Shown here: positions 17,853 to 26,050 of the stretch, piece by piece
How the letters are laid out: each line of letters opens with the position of its first letter
How positions within the stretch are numbered: the first letter of the stretch is position 1
NCBI RefSeq assembly: GCF_013386765.1
Contig: NZ_JACARE010000006.1
Location: 124,001-188,000 of the forward strand
Source: Pseudomonas yamanorum
GTDB lineage: Bacteria > Pseudomonadota > Gammaproteobacteria > Pseudomonadales > Pseudomonadaceae
Reading direction: 5' to 3'
Length of the DNA: 64,000 nucleotides
Notes under the pieces: model-generated
The model's input: the letters and a program-made list of their open reading frames with translations, nothing else
Told to the model about the DNA's origin: nothing
The model's database searches: none
Translations under genes and position numbers: made by a program

Positions 17853-18123
17853 GGTTGCCTGGCGGGATGGCTGGCAGTTCGAGCCCCAGTTGCTCGGCGA
17901 GCCAGGGCATTCCGGCTTGCCGGAACTTGGTCGATTGGCTGTACTGCATGCCCGCAGTCTCGTGGTACCAGTTGCCGTTCTTGATCCGCAGGTACTCACG
18001 GTCACGGACGGGGAAGGCCGGCAAGTTGCGGTCGTTGAGCAAGCCCTTTTCACGCATGAGCGCGATCAGCTTGGGGCGGGTGATGCCGAAGTACTTGGCG
18101 GCTTTTTCCAGGCTACGTTCCAT
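17839..18123 (-). CDS. KilA-C/antirepressor-like DNA-binding protein
   Basis: 94 residues from the ATG at 18123 with AGGAGG 5 bases before it. The sequence (EKAAKYFGITRPKLIALMREKGLL, then LRIKNGNWYH) follows the C-terminal KilA-C domain of phage antirepressors; the Ant/Bro N-terminal half is absent. It may bind DNA alone or interfere with a repressor. Part of the leftward operon. Confidence 0.65.
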   Translation of the reverse strand: MERSLEKAAKYFGITRPKLIALMREKGLLNDRNLPAFPVRDREYLRIKNGNWYHETAGMQYSQSTKFRQAGMPWLAEQLGLELPAIPPGNRDVA

Positions 18124-18132
18124 CACGGCCTC

Positions 18133-18723
18133 CTACGCTGCGTGCGCGGCAGGTGTAGCTGCTGCGGCCAAGTGGTTGATGGATTCGACGACCATGCCGT
18201 ACAGCTCGACGTCAGTCCCGTATACCGTGAAGCACTTGGTGCGCGGCGACTTCACGCCGATGCCCATGATGGTGGTGATGCCGGAGCGGGACTTGTTGCG
18301 GTGAATCGCCAGATATATTGGCTGCTCGAAGCCCAGATCGAGGCTGATAGCGCCGCCGGTGCGTACCAGCTCGAACACTTGTTGCTTGTGTTCAACATCA
18401 AACGTGCCGTAGCGACGGTTTGCGTGGAGAGCCGGCAGTGATTCGGGCGATGTGCTGGGGTCGATCGGGCCGTTGGCTATTTCTTCGATGAAGTCGGCCA
18501 GTTTGAGGTGCATTTTTTTGCTGTTGGTCAGGGTCAGCGTGTGGCGTTCGGTGCCCAGTTCAACGGTGAAGTGCGTGTCGGCTTTGCTGCGTTCGACTTT
18601 CAGGCGGAAAGCCAGCACATCGCGCCGTGGTGTGGTGCGCAGCGTGTGGTTGAAAGTCTCGCTGAGATTGACCTGAGCATGCAGCAGGGCAAGGGTACGG
18701 TTGTCGAGTTTGAACTTGCTCAT
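18133..18723 (-). CDS. Phage protein of unknown function
   Basis: 196 residues, mixed alpha/beta, no domain I recognise. It starts with MSKFKLDNRTLALLHAQVNL, and residues about 110-165 form a beta-rich part (AISLDLGFEQPIYLAIHRN). Its ATG overlaps the stop of the 58-residue gene upstream by 4 bases, so the two are coupled. GC content like the phage core. Confidence 0.6.
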   Translation of the reverse strand: MSKFKLDNRTLALLHAQVNLSETFNHTLRTTPRRDVLAFRLKVERSKADTHFTVELGTERHTLTLTNSKKMHLKLADFIEEIANGPIDPSTSPESLPALHANRRYGTFDVEHKQQVFELVRTGGAISLDLGFEQPIYLAIHRNKSRSGITTIMGIGVKSPRTKCFTVYGTDVELYGMVVESINHLAAAATPAAHAA

Positions 18724-18896
18724 GCTGCGTGCCCTCCGCCGTTAGGATCGAACGGTGCGGGCGTGGTGCGCTCTTTCAGCTTGGGTTTGGATGCGATGAA
18801 GGTGCACCCGCAATCTTGCGCTAGGCGGCGAATCTCGAAGATGCGGAAGGGGTTAGCAACGGCCGGGTGGACGTGCAGGGTGGCTGTGGTGTGCAT
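18720..18896 (-). CDS. Small phage protein, first gene of the leftward operon
   Basis: 58 residues from the ATG at 18896 (GAGG upstream). Contains RLAQDCGCTFIASKPK; not recognised. It is the first gene after the candidate leftward promoter at 18932-18960 and overlaps the next gene by 4 bases. Confidence 0.55.
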   Translation of the reverse strand: MHTTATLHVHPAVANPFRIFEIRRLAQDCGCTFIASKPKLKERTTPAPFDPNGGGHAA

Positions 18897-18931
18897 GGTG
18901 TTGCCTCGCTCTGTGGTGGAAGAGTGAAACA

Positions 18932-18960
18932 AATATCAACCATTGGTTTACAAAAATCAA
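18932..18960 (-). promoter_or_regulatory. Candidate leftward early promoter (pL-like)
   Basis: On the minus strand TTGATT (18955-18960) and GATATT (18932-18937) are 17 bases apart, each matching four of six positions of the sigma70 -35 and -10 boxes. It points at the operon that ends with int. Both boxes overlap operator-like half-sites (TATCAAC at 18934-18940, GTTGATTT at 18970-18977), so the phage repressor could shut it off. Confidence 0.55.
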
Positions 18961-18977
18961 CAACCAAAGGTTGATTT
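18934..18977. promoter_or_regulatory. Candidate operators of the left control region
   Basis: Two repressor-site-like elements: TATCAACCATTGGTTTA at 18934-18950, whose first ten bases equal those of the operator at 21611, and AAATCAAC-N8-GTTGATTT at 18954-18977, a perfect inverted repeat with 8-bp arms. Both share the ATCAAC/GTTGAT half-site of the repressor-cro operators. Confidence 0.6.
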
Positions 18978-19080
18978 ATGGATAAAAAAATCATCACCGT
19001 TGAGGTTCCAGAATGAGGTGTGTTTTCATTGTCTTAGCCAGTGGCAAACTGCCAGTCTTTTTGTGAAAAGGATATTCAAG

Positions 19081-20874
19081 ATGAATGAAACCGAAATAGC
19101 AGTAGAATTATTTAATTCTCAACTTGAGAATGTATTTAATTTCGGTATGGGGATATATGAAGCTCAAGATGAAAAAAGGAAAATAAAAATTGGTCAGGCT
19201 TATCAGCGTTATATATTGAATGCACGCAGTAAGCTGGCGAAGACAAAATCTTTTTTTATTTTAGATAAGCCTACTGATTTTTATGATTATTACGTTTCTA
19301 CCGAGATTTCATGTGGTCGCATAAGTTTAGATAATCCCGGAATTTCTCAGTGTGTGAATGTTAGCGATCGAATTGTCATCGCCGGTACTGGGGGAAGTGG
19401 AAAGTCTATTTTTATGCGTCATATGTTTCTTGATTGCATCAACACCATGAGGTTTGTCCCCGTATTGATTGAGTTACGTGATTTAAACGATTCTAAGAGA
19501 ACTGTAGAGGAGCAAATATTTTACGTTTTAGAAAATGGCGGCTTTAATGTAGGTGGAGGTTTCGTCATACGTTCAATGGAGGCTGGGAGGTTTTGCTTTT
19601 TATTTGATGGTTTTGATGAGTTGATAGAAAGTAGGCGTCGCGAGGTTAGTGATTATATTAATGAGATTTCTCTTCGGTTCTCAGGCTGCCCTATAATAGT
19701 TTCATCTAGGCCCGATGAGAGGTTCTACGGGTGGAACCAGTTCAGTATTTTCTTTGTTGAGCCTTTAAGTAAGGAAGCGGCACTATCACTTGTTAAAAAG
19801 CTGCCGGTAGAAGAAGAAGTTAAGAAAAAATTTCTAATAGAGTTGGATGAAAGATTGTACGATGAGCATCAATCTTTTTTGTCGAATCCATTACTTCTTT
19901 CTATAATGTTGCTTACATATCATCAGAATGCAGATGTTCCTACAAAATTGAGTTTATTTTACAGTCAGGCATATGAGGCGCTATTTCAAAAACACGACGC
20001 GACTAAAGGTGCATATTCCCGGAGTAGAGCAACAAGTTTAGATATTCTTGATTTTGCGAAGGTATTTTCGTTGTTCTCCTTGATTACTTTTGATAGGCGG
20101 ATTTTTAGAATGTCGAAAATTACCTGTTTAGAATTTATTGAGGATAGCAAAATACGCCTCGGGACTAACTTTGATAGACAAGATTTTCTACAAGATCTTC
20201 TTGGGGCCACGTGTTTGCTGGTGGAGGATGGGCTTCAGGTAGCATATTCACATAGATCATTCCAGGAGTATTTCGTCTCACTATTTATCCTGGGTGAAAG
20301 CTTAGAGGTGCAAACCCAACTGCTGGATCGCTACTGGAATTCAACAGGAAGCGATAGTGTGGTCGAGTTAGTCCATGAACAAAATCCTGCAATGGTTGAA
20401 AGGGCGTTGTTGATTCCATTTTTGGACAAGGCATTTGATGAGCTTGGGCAAGTAGCAGATATTACTCCTGAATATCATTTCGAATATTTATGTAAGGCAT
20501 ATACATCAATGCAGGTCGACCCTGGGGGTATTTCAATCACACATTGTATGGATGGTTTAAGTAGCAAAAGAGTAGCGTTTGGTGTAATTGATACCGCAAA
20601 TAAATTGTGTGGAAGATGGAATAGCTCACCTGAAGAGGTATACAGAAAGCTCTCAGATGCGATCTTGGATGAACTGGGTGAGAGAGGTGGGAAGTGTTCT
20701 TTGAGTGTATCTGAACTTGCATCTAAGCCCAAAGTATTGAAGGTGATGCAGGATTCAAATACATTCTTCGGAATAGAGTATCTTAAAATGGCGCATGATC
20801 TTTATGGTCAACTAAAACGGAAACACTCTGATCATGCAAAAAGCCTCTTTGATTTGTTAGGAGCTAATAGGTAG
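19081..20874 (+). CDS. Bacterial NACHT (NLR-like) STAND ATPase, putative phage defence
   Basis: 597 residues from the ATG at 19081 (AGGA 8 bases upstream); the frame stays open to 18943 but that part covers the operators. The N-terminal ~90 residues are helical and end in a TDFYDYY segment typical before bacterial NACHT modules. Walker A is GTGGSGKS (102-109) and Walker B is FCFLFDGFDE (171-180) with the extra small residue and acidic pair of NACHT proteins, then SSRP (sensor). The C-terminal ~200 residues have no recognised repeats, as in short bNACHT proteins shown to block phages. No nuclease or TIR effector is visible. AT-rich compared with its neighbours, and convergent with the repressor gene 20 bases away. 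Confidence 0.82.
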   Translation: MNETEIAVELFNSQLENVFNFGMGIYEAQDEKRKIKIGQAYQRYILNARSKLAKTKSFFILDKPTDFYDYYVSTEISCGRISLDNPGISQCVNVSDRIVIAGTGGSGKSIFMRHMFLDCINTMRFVPVLIELRDLNDSKRTVEEQIFYVLENGGFNVGGGFVIRSMEAGRFCFLFDGFDELIESRRREVSDYINEISLRFSGCPIIVSSRPDERFYGWNQFSIFFVEPLSKEAALSLVKKLPVEEEVKKKFLIELDERLYDEHQSFLSNPLLLSIMLLTYHQNADVPTKLSLFYSQAYEALFQKHDATKGAYSRSRATSLDILDFAKVFSLFSLITFDRRIFRMSKITCLEFIEDSKIRLGTNFDRQDFLQDLLGATCLLVEDGLQVAYSHRSFQEYFVSLFILGESLEVQTQLLDRYWNSTGSDSVVELVHEQNPAMVERALLIPFLDKAFDELGQVADITPEYHFEYLCKAYTSMQVDPGGISITHCMDGLSSKRVAFGVIDTANKLCGRWNSSPEEVYRKLSDAILDELGERGGKCSLSVSELASKPKVLKVMQDSNTFFGIEYLKMAHDLYGQLKRKHSDHAKSLFDLLGANR

Positions 20875-20894
20875 TGGAGGTTAAAAAGTGTCGA

Positions 20895-21620
20895 TTACTC
20901 AGGGATGAATGAGCCCACTACTTTGCCGCAGATGTGTGTTTCTTCCGTAATGTCAATGATTGGATATTGCGGATTGATAGGCCTCAAGAATTGGCGCCCT
21001 GCATCTTCTACCAAGATTTTAAAGGTGGCTTCATTGGTACGTGGAACCCTCGCGATCACTCGATCACCTGTCTTGGTTTTAACTTCAGGGTCTACAAAGA
21101 TAATGCATCCTGTTGGATAACTTCTGCCAGGTCCAGGATTCGTCATGGAGTCACCTAGTACTTTAAGTGCATATCCGCTCTCACTTATAGGCACAGGGCA
21201 GGACAGCCAGGACTCGCCGTCATGTTCCTCAAAATTTGATTCGCACCACGCACCTGCCTGTACCCACGAAATCAACGGGACTTTTCCGAAACGCCGAGTT
21301 ATCTCGCGGACATTGCTCTCGCCCGCAACTCCAATTTGGTGGACATTCCCGTTCCCTGTTTGCTCTTTTGGCAGCACGCCATATTCCAACCATTCCCGGC
21401 GAACCTTCAACCATGAGCACAGCACTGCCATGCTATCTGCCTCAGGTATGGAGTCGCCATTTAGCCATTTGCTGATGGCTTGCGGGCTTTTTTCAGCTCC
21501 GACCTTCACCAGTTGACTGTGAATATCCGCCCCGCGTCCCCGGGTGCGTACACCGGCATCGTTGAGTGCTTCGTGAAGGCGCGCCGTGAAAGCTGCCCGT
21601 ATCTCGTTCTTATCAACCAT
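20895..21620 (-). CDS. Phage repressor, S24/LexA-like self-cleaving (CI/PrtR type)
   Basis: 241 residues. The N-terminal helix-turn-helix (about 30-70, SPQAISKWLNGDSIPEADSM) binds DNA; the C-terminal S24 peptidase has a predicted cleavage bond A122-G123 (VQAGAW), nucleophile S158 (LGDSMTNP) and base K201 (ATFKILV). RecA filaments would trigger cleavage and induction. An operator palindrome overlaps its own ATG, so it should repress itself. It faces away from the Cro-like gene with about 80 bases between the starts. Confidence 0.93.
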   Translation of the reverse strand: MVDKNEIRAAFTARLHEALNDAGVRTRGRGADIHSQLVKVGAEKSPQAISKWLNGDSIPEADSMAVLCSWLKVRREWLEYGVLPKEQTGNGNVHQIGVAGESNVREITRRFGKVPLISWVQAGAWCESNFEEHDGESWLSCPVPISESGYALKVLGDSMTNPGPGRSYPTGCIIFVDPEVKTKTGDRVIARVPRTNEATFKILVEDAGRQFLRPINPQYPIIDITEETHICGKVVGSFIPE

Positions 21621-21685
21621 GAGTTGATACTCTCACAGGGGTTGCGCAATAGTCAGTTGATGTTAATATCAACCGTGAGTTGATA
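21611..21685. promoter_or_regulatory. Operator cluster between repressor and cro-like gene
   Basis: Three sites share one half-site: TATCAACCATGAGTTGATA (21611-21629, covering the repressor start codon), GTTGAT-N6-ATCAAC (21656-21673) and TATCAACCGTGAGTTGATA (21667-21685). The first and third are 19-bp palindromes with identical 7-bp arms and 5-bp centres. The second overlaps the third and has the arms in opposite order. A TAATAT at 21664-21669 could be the -10 box of the rightward promoter. Confidence 0.85.
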
Positions 21686-21698
21686 AGTGGAGGTTGCC

Positions 21699-21959
21699 AT
21701 GTTGGACCCCGCCGATTTTCCGAACGCCATCGCGTTTGCATTTGAAGCAGCAGGCGGCATCGGTGCCGCCGCCAAGGTGTGTGAAAGGAGCTATCAGGCG
21801 CTCAATAAATGGCGCTTGGCTGCCAGTCTTCCCCGCACCGATTACACCGGTGAAACCCAATACGCCGCACTTTTGGCGAACGCTGCAAAGCAGAGGGGCA
21901 ATGCGTTTGACGCTGCCTGGCTACTCACCGCATCGGCCCCTCAGAAAGCTGCAGCGTAG
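21699..21959 (+). CDS. Cro-like regulator (YdaS family)
   Basis: 86 residues from the ATG at 21699 (GGAGG 6 bases upstream). The sequence (IAFAFEAAGGIGAAAKVCERSYQALNKWRLAASLPRTDY) is the YdaS-type helix-turn-helix found opposite phage repressors. It is the first gene of the rightward early operon and probably competes for the operators in front of it. Confidence 0.8.
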   Translation: MLDPADFPNAIAFAFEAAGGIGAAAKVCERSYQALNKWRLAASLPRTDYTGETQYAALLANAAKQRGNAFDAAWLLTASAPQKAAA

Positions 21960-22287
21960 ATAGAAAAAAGGCGACCCAAGGGCCGCCCAGTTCCCCCCGG
22001 CACACACCACCACAGTGCTGTCGGGTCGCGATAAAGAGTTGCGGGCACACCACATGCTAACCACCTCTCTTTACCGCGCTACCAAGACACGGATGTCTTG
22101 GGTTGCTGCCTTTTCCACCACAGATTGGGCAGCTGTTGCGCCAGAGGTGAACAACGGATTGTTCGCCTCGGCACGGTGCCGGTTCGATCCCTAGATCTAG
22201 CCGGCGTTTTGGGCCCTTTCAAGCCACGCGGCAAATGTACCACCACTGCATGTCGCGGGGCACTGGCAACCTTGTAGGAATAATGCC
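21960..22287 (+). other. Leader between cro-like and CII-like genes, with hairpins
   Basis: About 330 bases without a convincing gene. CCAAGACA / TGTCTTGG with a 4-base loop (22082-22101) is a compact hairpin, and GCGACCC (21971) pairs with GGGTCGC (22023). By position (between cro and cII) these could act like the lambda tR1 terminator or as an attenuator. A T-arm-like stretch GGTTCGATCCC at 22181 is not part of a foldable tRNA. Confidence 0.45.
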
Positions 22288-22806
22288 ATGAGCCGAATAG
22301 CTTTAAGCTGTGTTGATCGAGCGCAAAGGGAGGTCCTTACGCTCGAACTAGCCCTGTACCACGCCGCACGGGACTATCCCGGCGGTGCTGCCGCAATCGC
22401 CGCCACCACCGGCCGTAATGCCACCACGCTGCAGCACAAGCTGTCTCCTACCCATCCGTCTCACACCGTAAACATTCAGGAGTTCGGCGAGATCCTCGAA
22501 CTGACCAAGGATCGCCGCATTCTTGATGCGGTGCATGCCCTGGTCGGCGATACCACATGGCAGGAGCTGGCTGAAAGCTATACCTGTGACATGCCCGAGA
22601 CCCTCACCACAGGTATTGCTTCGTACTTCCGTCAGGTGGCTGATTTGGCTGATACGTGGGCCAAGAGCATTGGCGACGGTGTCGTCAGTGATCAGGAACT
22701 GGCCGAGATTCGCCTGCAGGTGTTTCGCGGTATTCAGGGGCTGCTGGGTATGTTCAACCGCGCCAAGTATGTCAACCAGACTACGCGGGGTACCGACCGT
22801 GGCTGA
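22288..22806 (+). CDS. CII-like phage regulatory protein (CP76 family)
   Basis: 172 residues. The first half (YHAARDYPGGAAAIAATTGRNATTLQ, then HTVNIQEFGEILELTKD) matches the phage CII/CP76 regulatory family, a small DNA-binding protein found just after cro in many Pseudomonas phages. The second half is helical. It probably influences the lysis-lysogeny choice. It overlaps the next gene by 8 bases. Confidence 0.78.
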   Translation: MSRIALSCVDRAQREVLTLELALYHAARDYPGGAAAIAATTGRNATTLQHKLSPTHPSHTVNIQEFGEILELTKDRRILDAVHALVGDTTWQELAESYTCDMPETLTTGIASYFRQVADLADTWAKSIGDGVVSDQELAEIRLQVFRGIQGLLGMFNRAKYVNQTTRGTDRG

Positions 22807-23026
22807 CGTTATCGATTTTGCCAACGACCTGGTGCAAGAGCGGATGGATCAGGCGCTCGCGGCGCGCAATGCGAATAAAACGGCTACTGCTGCACATTCG
22901 TTCATGTTCTGCGAAAGCTGCGACACGCCGATCCCGTTGGCACGCCGTGTTGCGATCCCTGGTTGCACCCAGTGTGTGGCCTGCCAGTCCATCGACGAAG
23001 CCAGGAAGGCCCGCCATGCTCGATGA
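22799..23026 (+). CDS. TraR/DksA-family zinc-finger protein
   Basis: 75 residues from GTG at 22799. Four cysteines in CESCDTPIP...CTQCVACQ form the C4 zinc finger of the TraR/DksA family, small proteins that enter the RNA polymerase secondary channel and change promoter choice. It overlaps the CII-like gene before it and the primase gene after it by about 10 bases, so translation is coupled. Confidence 0.85.
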   Translation: MADVIDFANDLVQERMDQALAARNANKTATAAHSFMFCESCDTPIPLARRVAIPGCTQCVACQSIDEARKARHAR

Positions 23027-25232
23027 GGTACTCAATCAATTCTCTGATTACGGCTTGGAGCCTGATCAACCCTTGGTGTTCGGCAAGCTAACCCGTTGCA
23101 AAACCACCCAGGACAAGGGCAAGGAAAAAAACGGCTGGTACGTGGTCCACGAGCATCTCACCGAGAAGAACGGAACGTTGATCTTCGGCAGCTTCGGTGA
23201 TTGGCGGTCCGGTGAGTCTCAGAAGATCAAGGTCAAGGCCGGACGTATGAGCCCTGAGGAGCGCGAAGTCATGCGCGCTCGCCAGGAGGAGGCTAAGCGT
23301 AAGGCTGCCGAGGTCGCGGCGAACGCCTCACGTCGAGCGGCCAGCCGTGCAGCGGCTCTGTTCAAGCGCATGCCCGAGAAGGGTAAGAGCGCCTACCTGG
23401 ATCGAAAGCAGATCGTCGGCTTCAAGGTTCGCTATGCGCCACGTACCGGCGCATTTTTGGTGCCTATGTGCAACGTTCGCGACCAGATCGTCGGCCTGCA
23501 GGTGATCTTCCCGGCAAAGCAGGAGGACACTGGGCGTGACAAGGCCTACTGGCCCTACGGCATGTCGAAAGAGGGCGCCTTCCACCTGATCGGTCCGCAT
23601 CCTGAGCCGGGTGAGCCGGTGCTGGTGTGTGAGGGCTACGCCACAGGCGCCAGCCTGCACATGGCAACCTCGCTGACGGTCGCCATCGCCTTCGATGCGG
23701 GCAATCTGTTGCCGGTCTCCAAGGCCATGCGCGAGCGCTTCCCAGGCTGCCCGCTGATCATCTGTCGTGACGATGACTGGAAGACCAAGCGCCCCAACGG
23801 CGAGCCTTGGAACCCAGGTGAAGAAAAGGCCAGCAACGCCGCGCTGATCGTCGGCGGCCAGGTGGTTGCACCAGTCTTCTCCGGCGAGCGTGAAATCAAG
23901 TGGACCGACTTCAACGACCTGCAAATCGCCGAAGGGTTGGAGGCCGTCCGCCGCCAGGTGCTGGCGGTGGTCAAGCCTCCCGCAGCTGGCGGTTGGAAGG
24001 ACCAACTGGCGCGTACCGAAAACGGCTCCCTGATCGCGCACATGCAAAACGTCGAACTGATCCTGGGCAATGACGAACGCTGGGCCGGCGTCATCGGTTA
24101 CAGCGTGTTCAGCTCCAAGATCGTCAAGCTGCGGTCTGCGCCATTTGGCGGCGGTGCCGGCGATTGGGCGGACATCGATGACATGCGGGTGATGAAGTGG
24201 CTTGCGCAGCAGTACAACTTGCGGGTGAAGGCGTCCCATGTGATCGAAGCGGTCAGCGTTGTTGCCCACGACCATGCATTTCACCCGGTGCGCGAGTACC
24301 TGGAGAAGCTGGAATGGGACCGCGTGCCTCGGCTGGAAACCTGGCTGACCGATGTGTTGGGCGTCCAGGCCACCGAATACTCGGCCAAGGTCGGAAAGCG
24401 CTGGCCGATCTCGGCCGTTGCTCGTGTGATGCGCCCGGGCTGCAAGGCCGACTCGGTGATGATCCTCGAAGGCGGGCAGGGTGAAGGCAAGTCGACCGCC
24501 ATGGGCGTCCTCGGCGGCGAGTGGTTTATGGATACGCCCTTTGCCCTCGGCGACAAGGACAGCTTCCAGGCAATTCGCGGCAAGTGGATTGTCGAGCTTG
24601 GGGAGCTGGACAGCTTCAACAAGGCCGAAAGCACCAAGGCCAAACAGTTCTTCTCCGCGTCCACCGACACCTACCGCGAGAGCTATGGCCGCAGAACGAA
24701 CGACGTGCCACGCCAGTGTGTGTTCGTGGGTACCACGAACCAAGAGGAATACCTCAAAGACGCCACCGGCAACCGCCGTTACTGGCCAGTGTTCTGCAAC
24801 AAGGTCGACTTGGAGCAACTGCGCGAGATTCGCGATCAGCTCTGGGCTGAGGCGTTGTTCTGCTTTGAGGCGGGCGATATCTGGTGGGTGACCAAGGATG
24901 AAACCCGGATGTTCACCGAGGCCCAAGATGAACGCTTTGTGGTCGATGAATGGGAAGGCCCGATTCTGACCTGGTTGGAGGAGTCGCAGATCGGCGAAAC
25001 CGCCACCGGCAACGAGATCCTCAGCCAGGCGCTGAAGCTGGACTTCGGCCATTGGGGCAAGCCCGAGCAAATGCGGGTCGGGGCGATCATGCATCGGTTG
25101 GGCTGGCGGAAGAAGCGCATGCCGGCGTTGGCAAAGAGCGGTGTGCGCCCCTGGTCCTATCAGAAGCCGGCGACCTGGGGCCGTGGGTCTGCGTTGCAGC
25201 AGACTGTGGTAGAGGAGCCTTGCTTTGATTAA
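23016..25232 (+). CDS. Replication protein: Toprim primase fused to VapE-type helicase
   Basis: 738 residues from the ATG at 23016. The first part has a Toprim-like region (PVLVCEGYATGASLH, then PLIICRDDD), as in phage primases; a zinc-finger part is not obvious. From about residue 350 the VapE/DUF5906-type ATPase follows with Walker A LEGGQGEGKST, Walker B IVELGELDSF and the VFVGTTNQ sensor motif. Such two-domain proteins prime and unwind phage origins. An in-frame upstream extension overlaps the TraR-like gene and is not needed. Confidence 0.9.
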   Translation: MLDEVLNQFSDYGLEPDQPLVFGKLTRCKTTQDKGKEKNGWYVVHEHLTEKNGTLIFGSFGDWRSGESQKIKVKAGRMSPEEREVMRARQEEAKRKAAEVAANASRRAASRAAALFKRMPEKGKSAYLDRKQIVGFKVRYAPRTGAFLVPMCNVRDQIVGLQVIFPAKQEDTGRDKAYWPYGMSKEGAFHLIGPHPEPGEPVLVCEGYATGASLHMATSLTVAIAFDAGNLLPVSKAMRERFPGCPLIICRDDDWKTKRPNGEPWNPGEEKASNAALIVGGQVVAPVFSGEREIKWTDFNDLQIAEGLEAVRRQVLAVVKPPAAGGWKDQLARTENGSLIAHMQNVELILGNDERWAGVIGYSVFSSKIVKLRSAPFGGGAGDWADIDDMRVMKWLAQQYNLRVKASHVIEAVSVVAHDHAFHPVREYLEKLEWDRVPRLETWLTDVLGVQATEYSAKVGKRWPISAVARVMRPGCKADSVMILEGGQGEGKSTAMGVLGGEWFMDTPFALGDKDSFQAIRGKWIVELGELDSFNKAESTKAKQFFSASTDTYRESYGRRTNDVPRQCVFVGTTNQEEYLKDATGNRRYWPVFCNKVDLEQLREIRDQLWAEALFCFEAGDIWWVTKDETRMFTEAQDERFVVDEWEGPILTWLEESQIGETATGNEILSQALKLDFGHWGKPEQMRVGAIMHRLGWRKKRMPALAKSGVRPWSYQKPATWGRGSALQQTVVEEPCFD

Positions 25233-25590
25233 GCGAATCGATGAGATGCTCAAGCTATGGGCGCAGGATCTGCATTCGCCTGTGTCGGAAAACGTCGGCG
25301 GGCCAAGTGGCGGTAACATGATTGCCATGCTGATGGAGTGCAAGGGCGAGCTGATACGCGGCACTCGCGGCAGTCGGGTGCTCCTGGACGAATCGGCGGA
25401 TATCGAACTGATCGTCAACAAGCACTTGCCACCGCAGCTGTCTGTCGTTGTGCGCGAGCACTACTGCAACCACGAAAGCTTCCTGTCGCAGAAGTACACC
25501 CACTGCGGATGCAGTCGTGACACCTACTACCAGCGCCTGCACGAAGCACACTTGCACATCGCCGGCATATTGATGGGGAAGGCTGCATGA
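25225..25590 (+). CDS. Phage antitermination Q-like protein
   Basis: 121 residues. The C-terminal part (VVREHYCNHESFLSQKYTHCGCSRDTYYQRLHEAHLHIAG) looks like the sigma-region-4-type helix-turn-helix of small Q-like antiterminators, with a Cys/His pair. Its place, last in the early operon and before a terminator and the lysis/late genes, fits a late-gene switch. It overlaps the primase gene by 8 bases. Function is inferred from motif and place. Confidence 0.6.
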   Translation: MIKRIDEMLKLWAQDLHSPVSENVGGPSGGNMIAMLMECKGELIRGTRGSRVLLDESADIELIVNKHLPPQLSVVVREHYCNHESFLSQKYTHCGCSRDTYYQRLHEAHLHIAGILMGKAA

Positions 25591-26050
25591 CCATCAGCAT
25601 CACTCCGCGTGCCCTTGTCCTACTGTCCCGCCTTGTCCGACTGCCATTTAGTGCAGTTGGACAGGCGCAGCCCGCGCCGTTGTTGAGCTGTCCTACTGTC
25701 CAACCTTTTCCCGCCCATGCACACGTAAGCATAGCGGGCACGTATTCGCGCACATGGCGCGCACGCGAGCTTTTAGCTTTCTCTCTATACACAAGAGAAA
25801 GTTAAATAAGGTAGGACAGTAGGGCAGGGCCCCGAATTTAGGCGCCTGTAGCTGTCCTACTTCGATTCTGAATAGTGGGACAGGCAGGACAGGGCACCAG
25901 AAGCGATAGCCGATTGAATGCGTTGTCCCTCCGTTGTACCTGCGTCATACCCACGTTGTACCCGTATTGCGCGGTGGCATTAAAACTCCCTTGCTGCCAC
26001 CGGAATCCGCCTGTAAAAAGTACCCATCTTCGATAGGTGCGACCGCAGAG
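25591..26050. repeat. Repeat-rich non-coding gap (TGTCCTACTGTCC family)
   Basis: About 460 bases with no credible gene. TGTCCTACTGTCC occurs exactly at 25616-25628 and 25690-25702; variants are TGTCCGACTG (25634), inverted CTGTCCAACTG (25654-25664), inverted TGCCCTACTGTCCTAC (25811-25826), CTGTCCTAC (25852-25860) and GGACAGGCAGGACAGG (25878-25893). A hairpin CTTTCTCT / AGAGAAAG is at 25777-25801. The repeats follow the replication gene, so an origin with iteron-like sites or a regulator-binding cluster is possible. Confidence 0.6.

Noticed and set aside
22130..22210. Possible tRNA in the leader before the CII-like gene
   Set aside because: Only the T-loop-like GGTTCGATCCC is present; no acceptor stem or anticodon arm can be folded around it.
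23328..25421. 697-residue antisense frame over the primase gene
   Set aside because: The plus strand has Walker and Toprim motifs in the correct order; the antisense has none.
25587..25805. 72-residue frame starting in ATGA overlap with the Q-like gene
   Set aside because: It runs through the TGTCCTACTGTCC repeats and has no protein-like pattern after the first residues.
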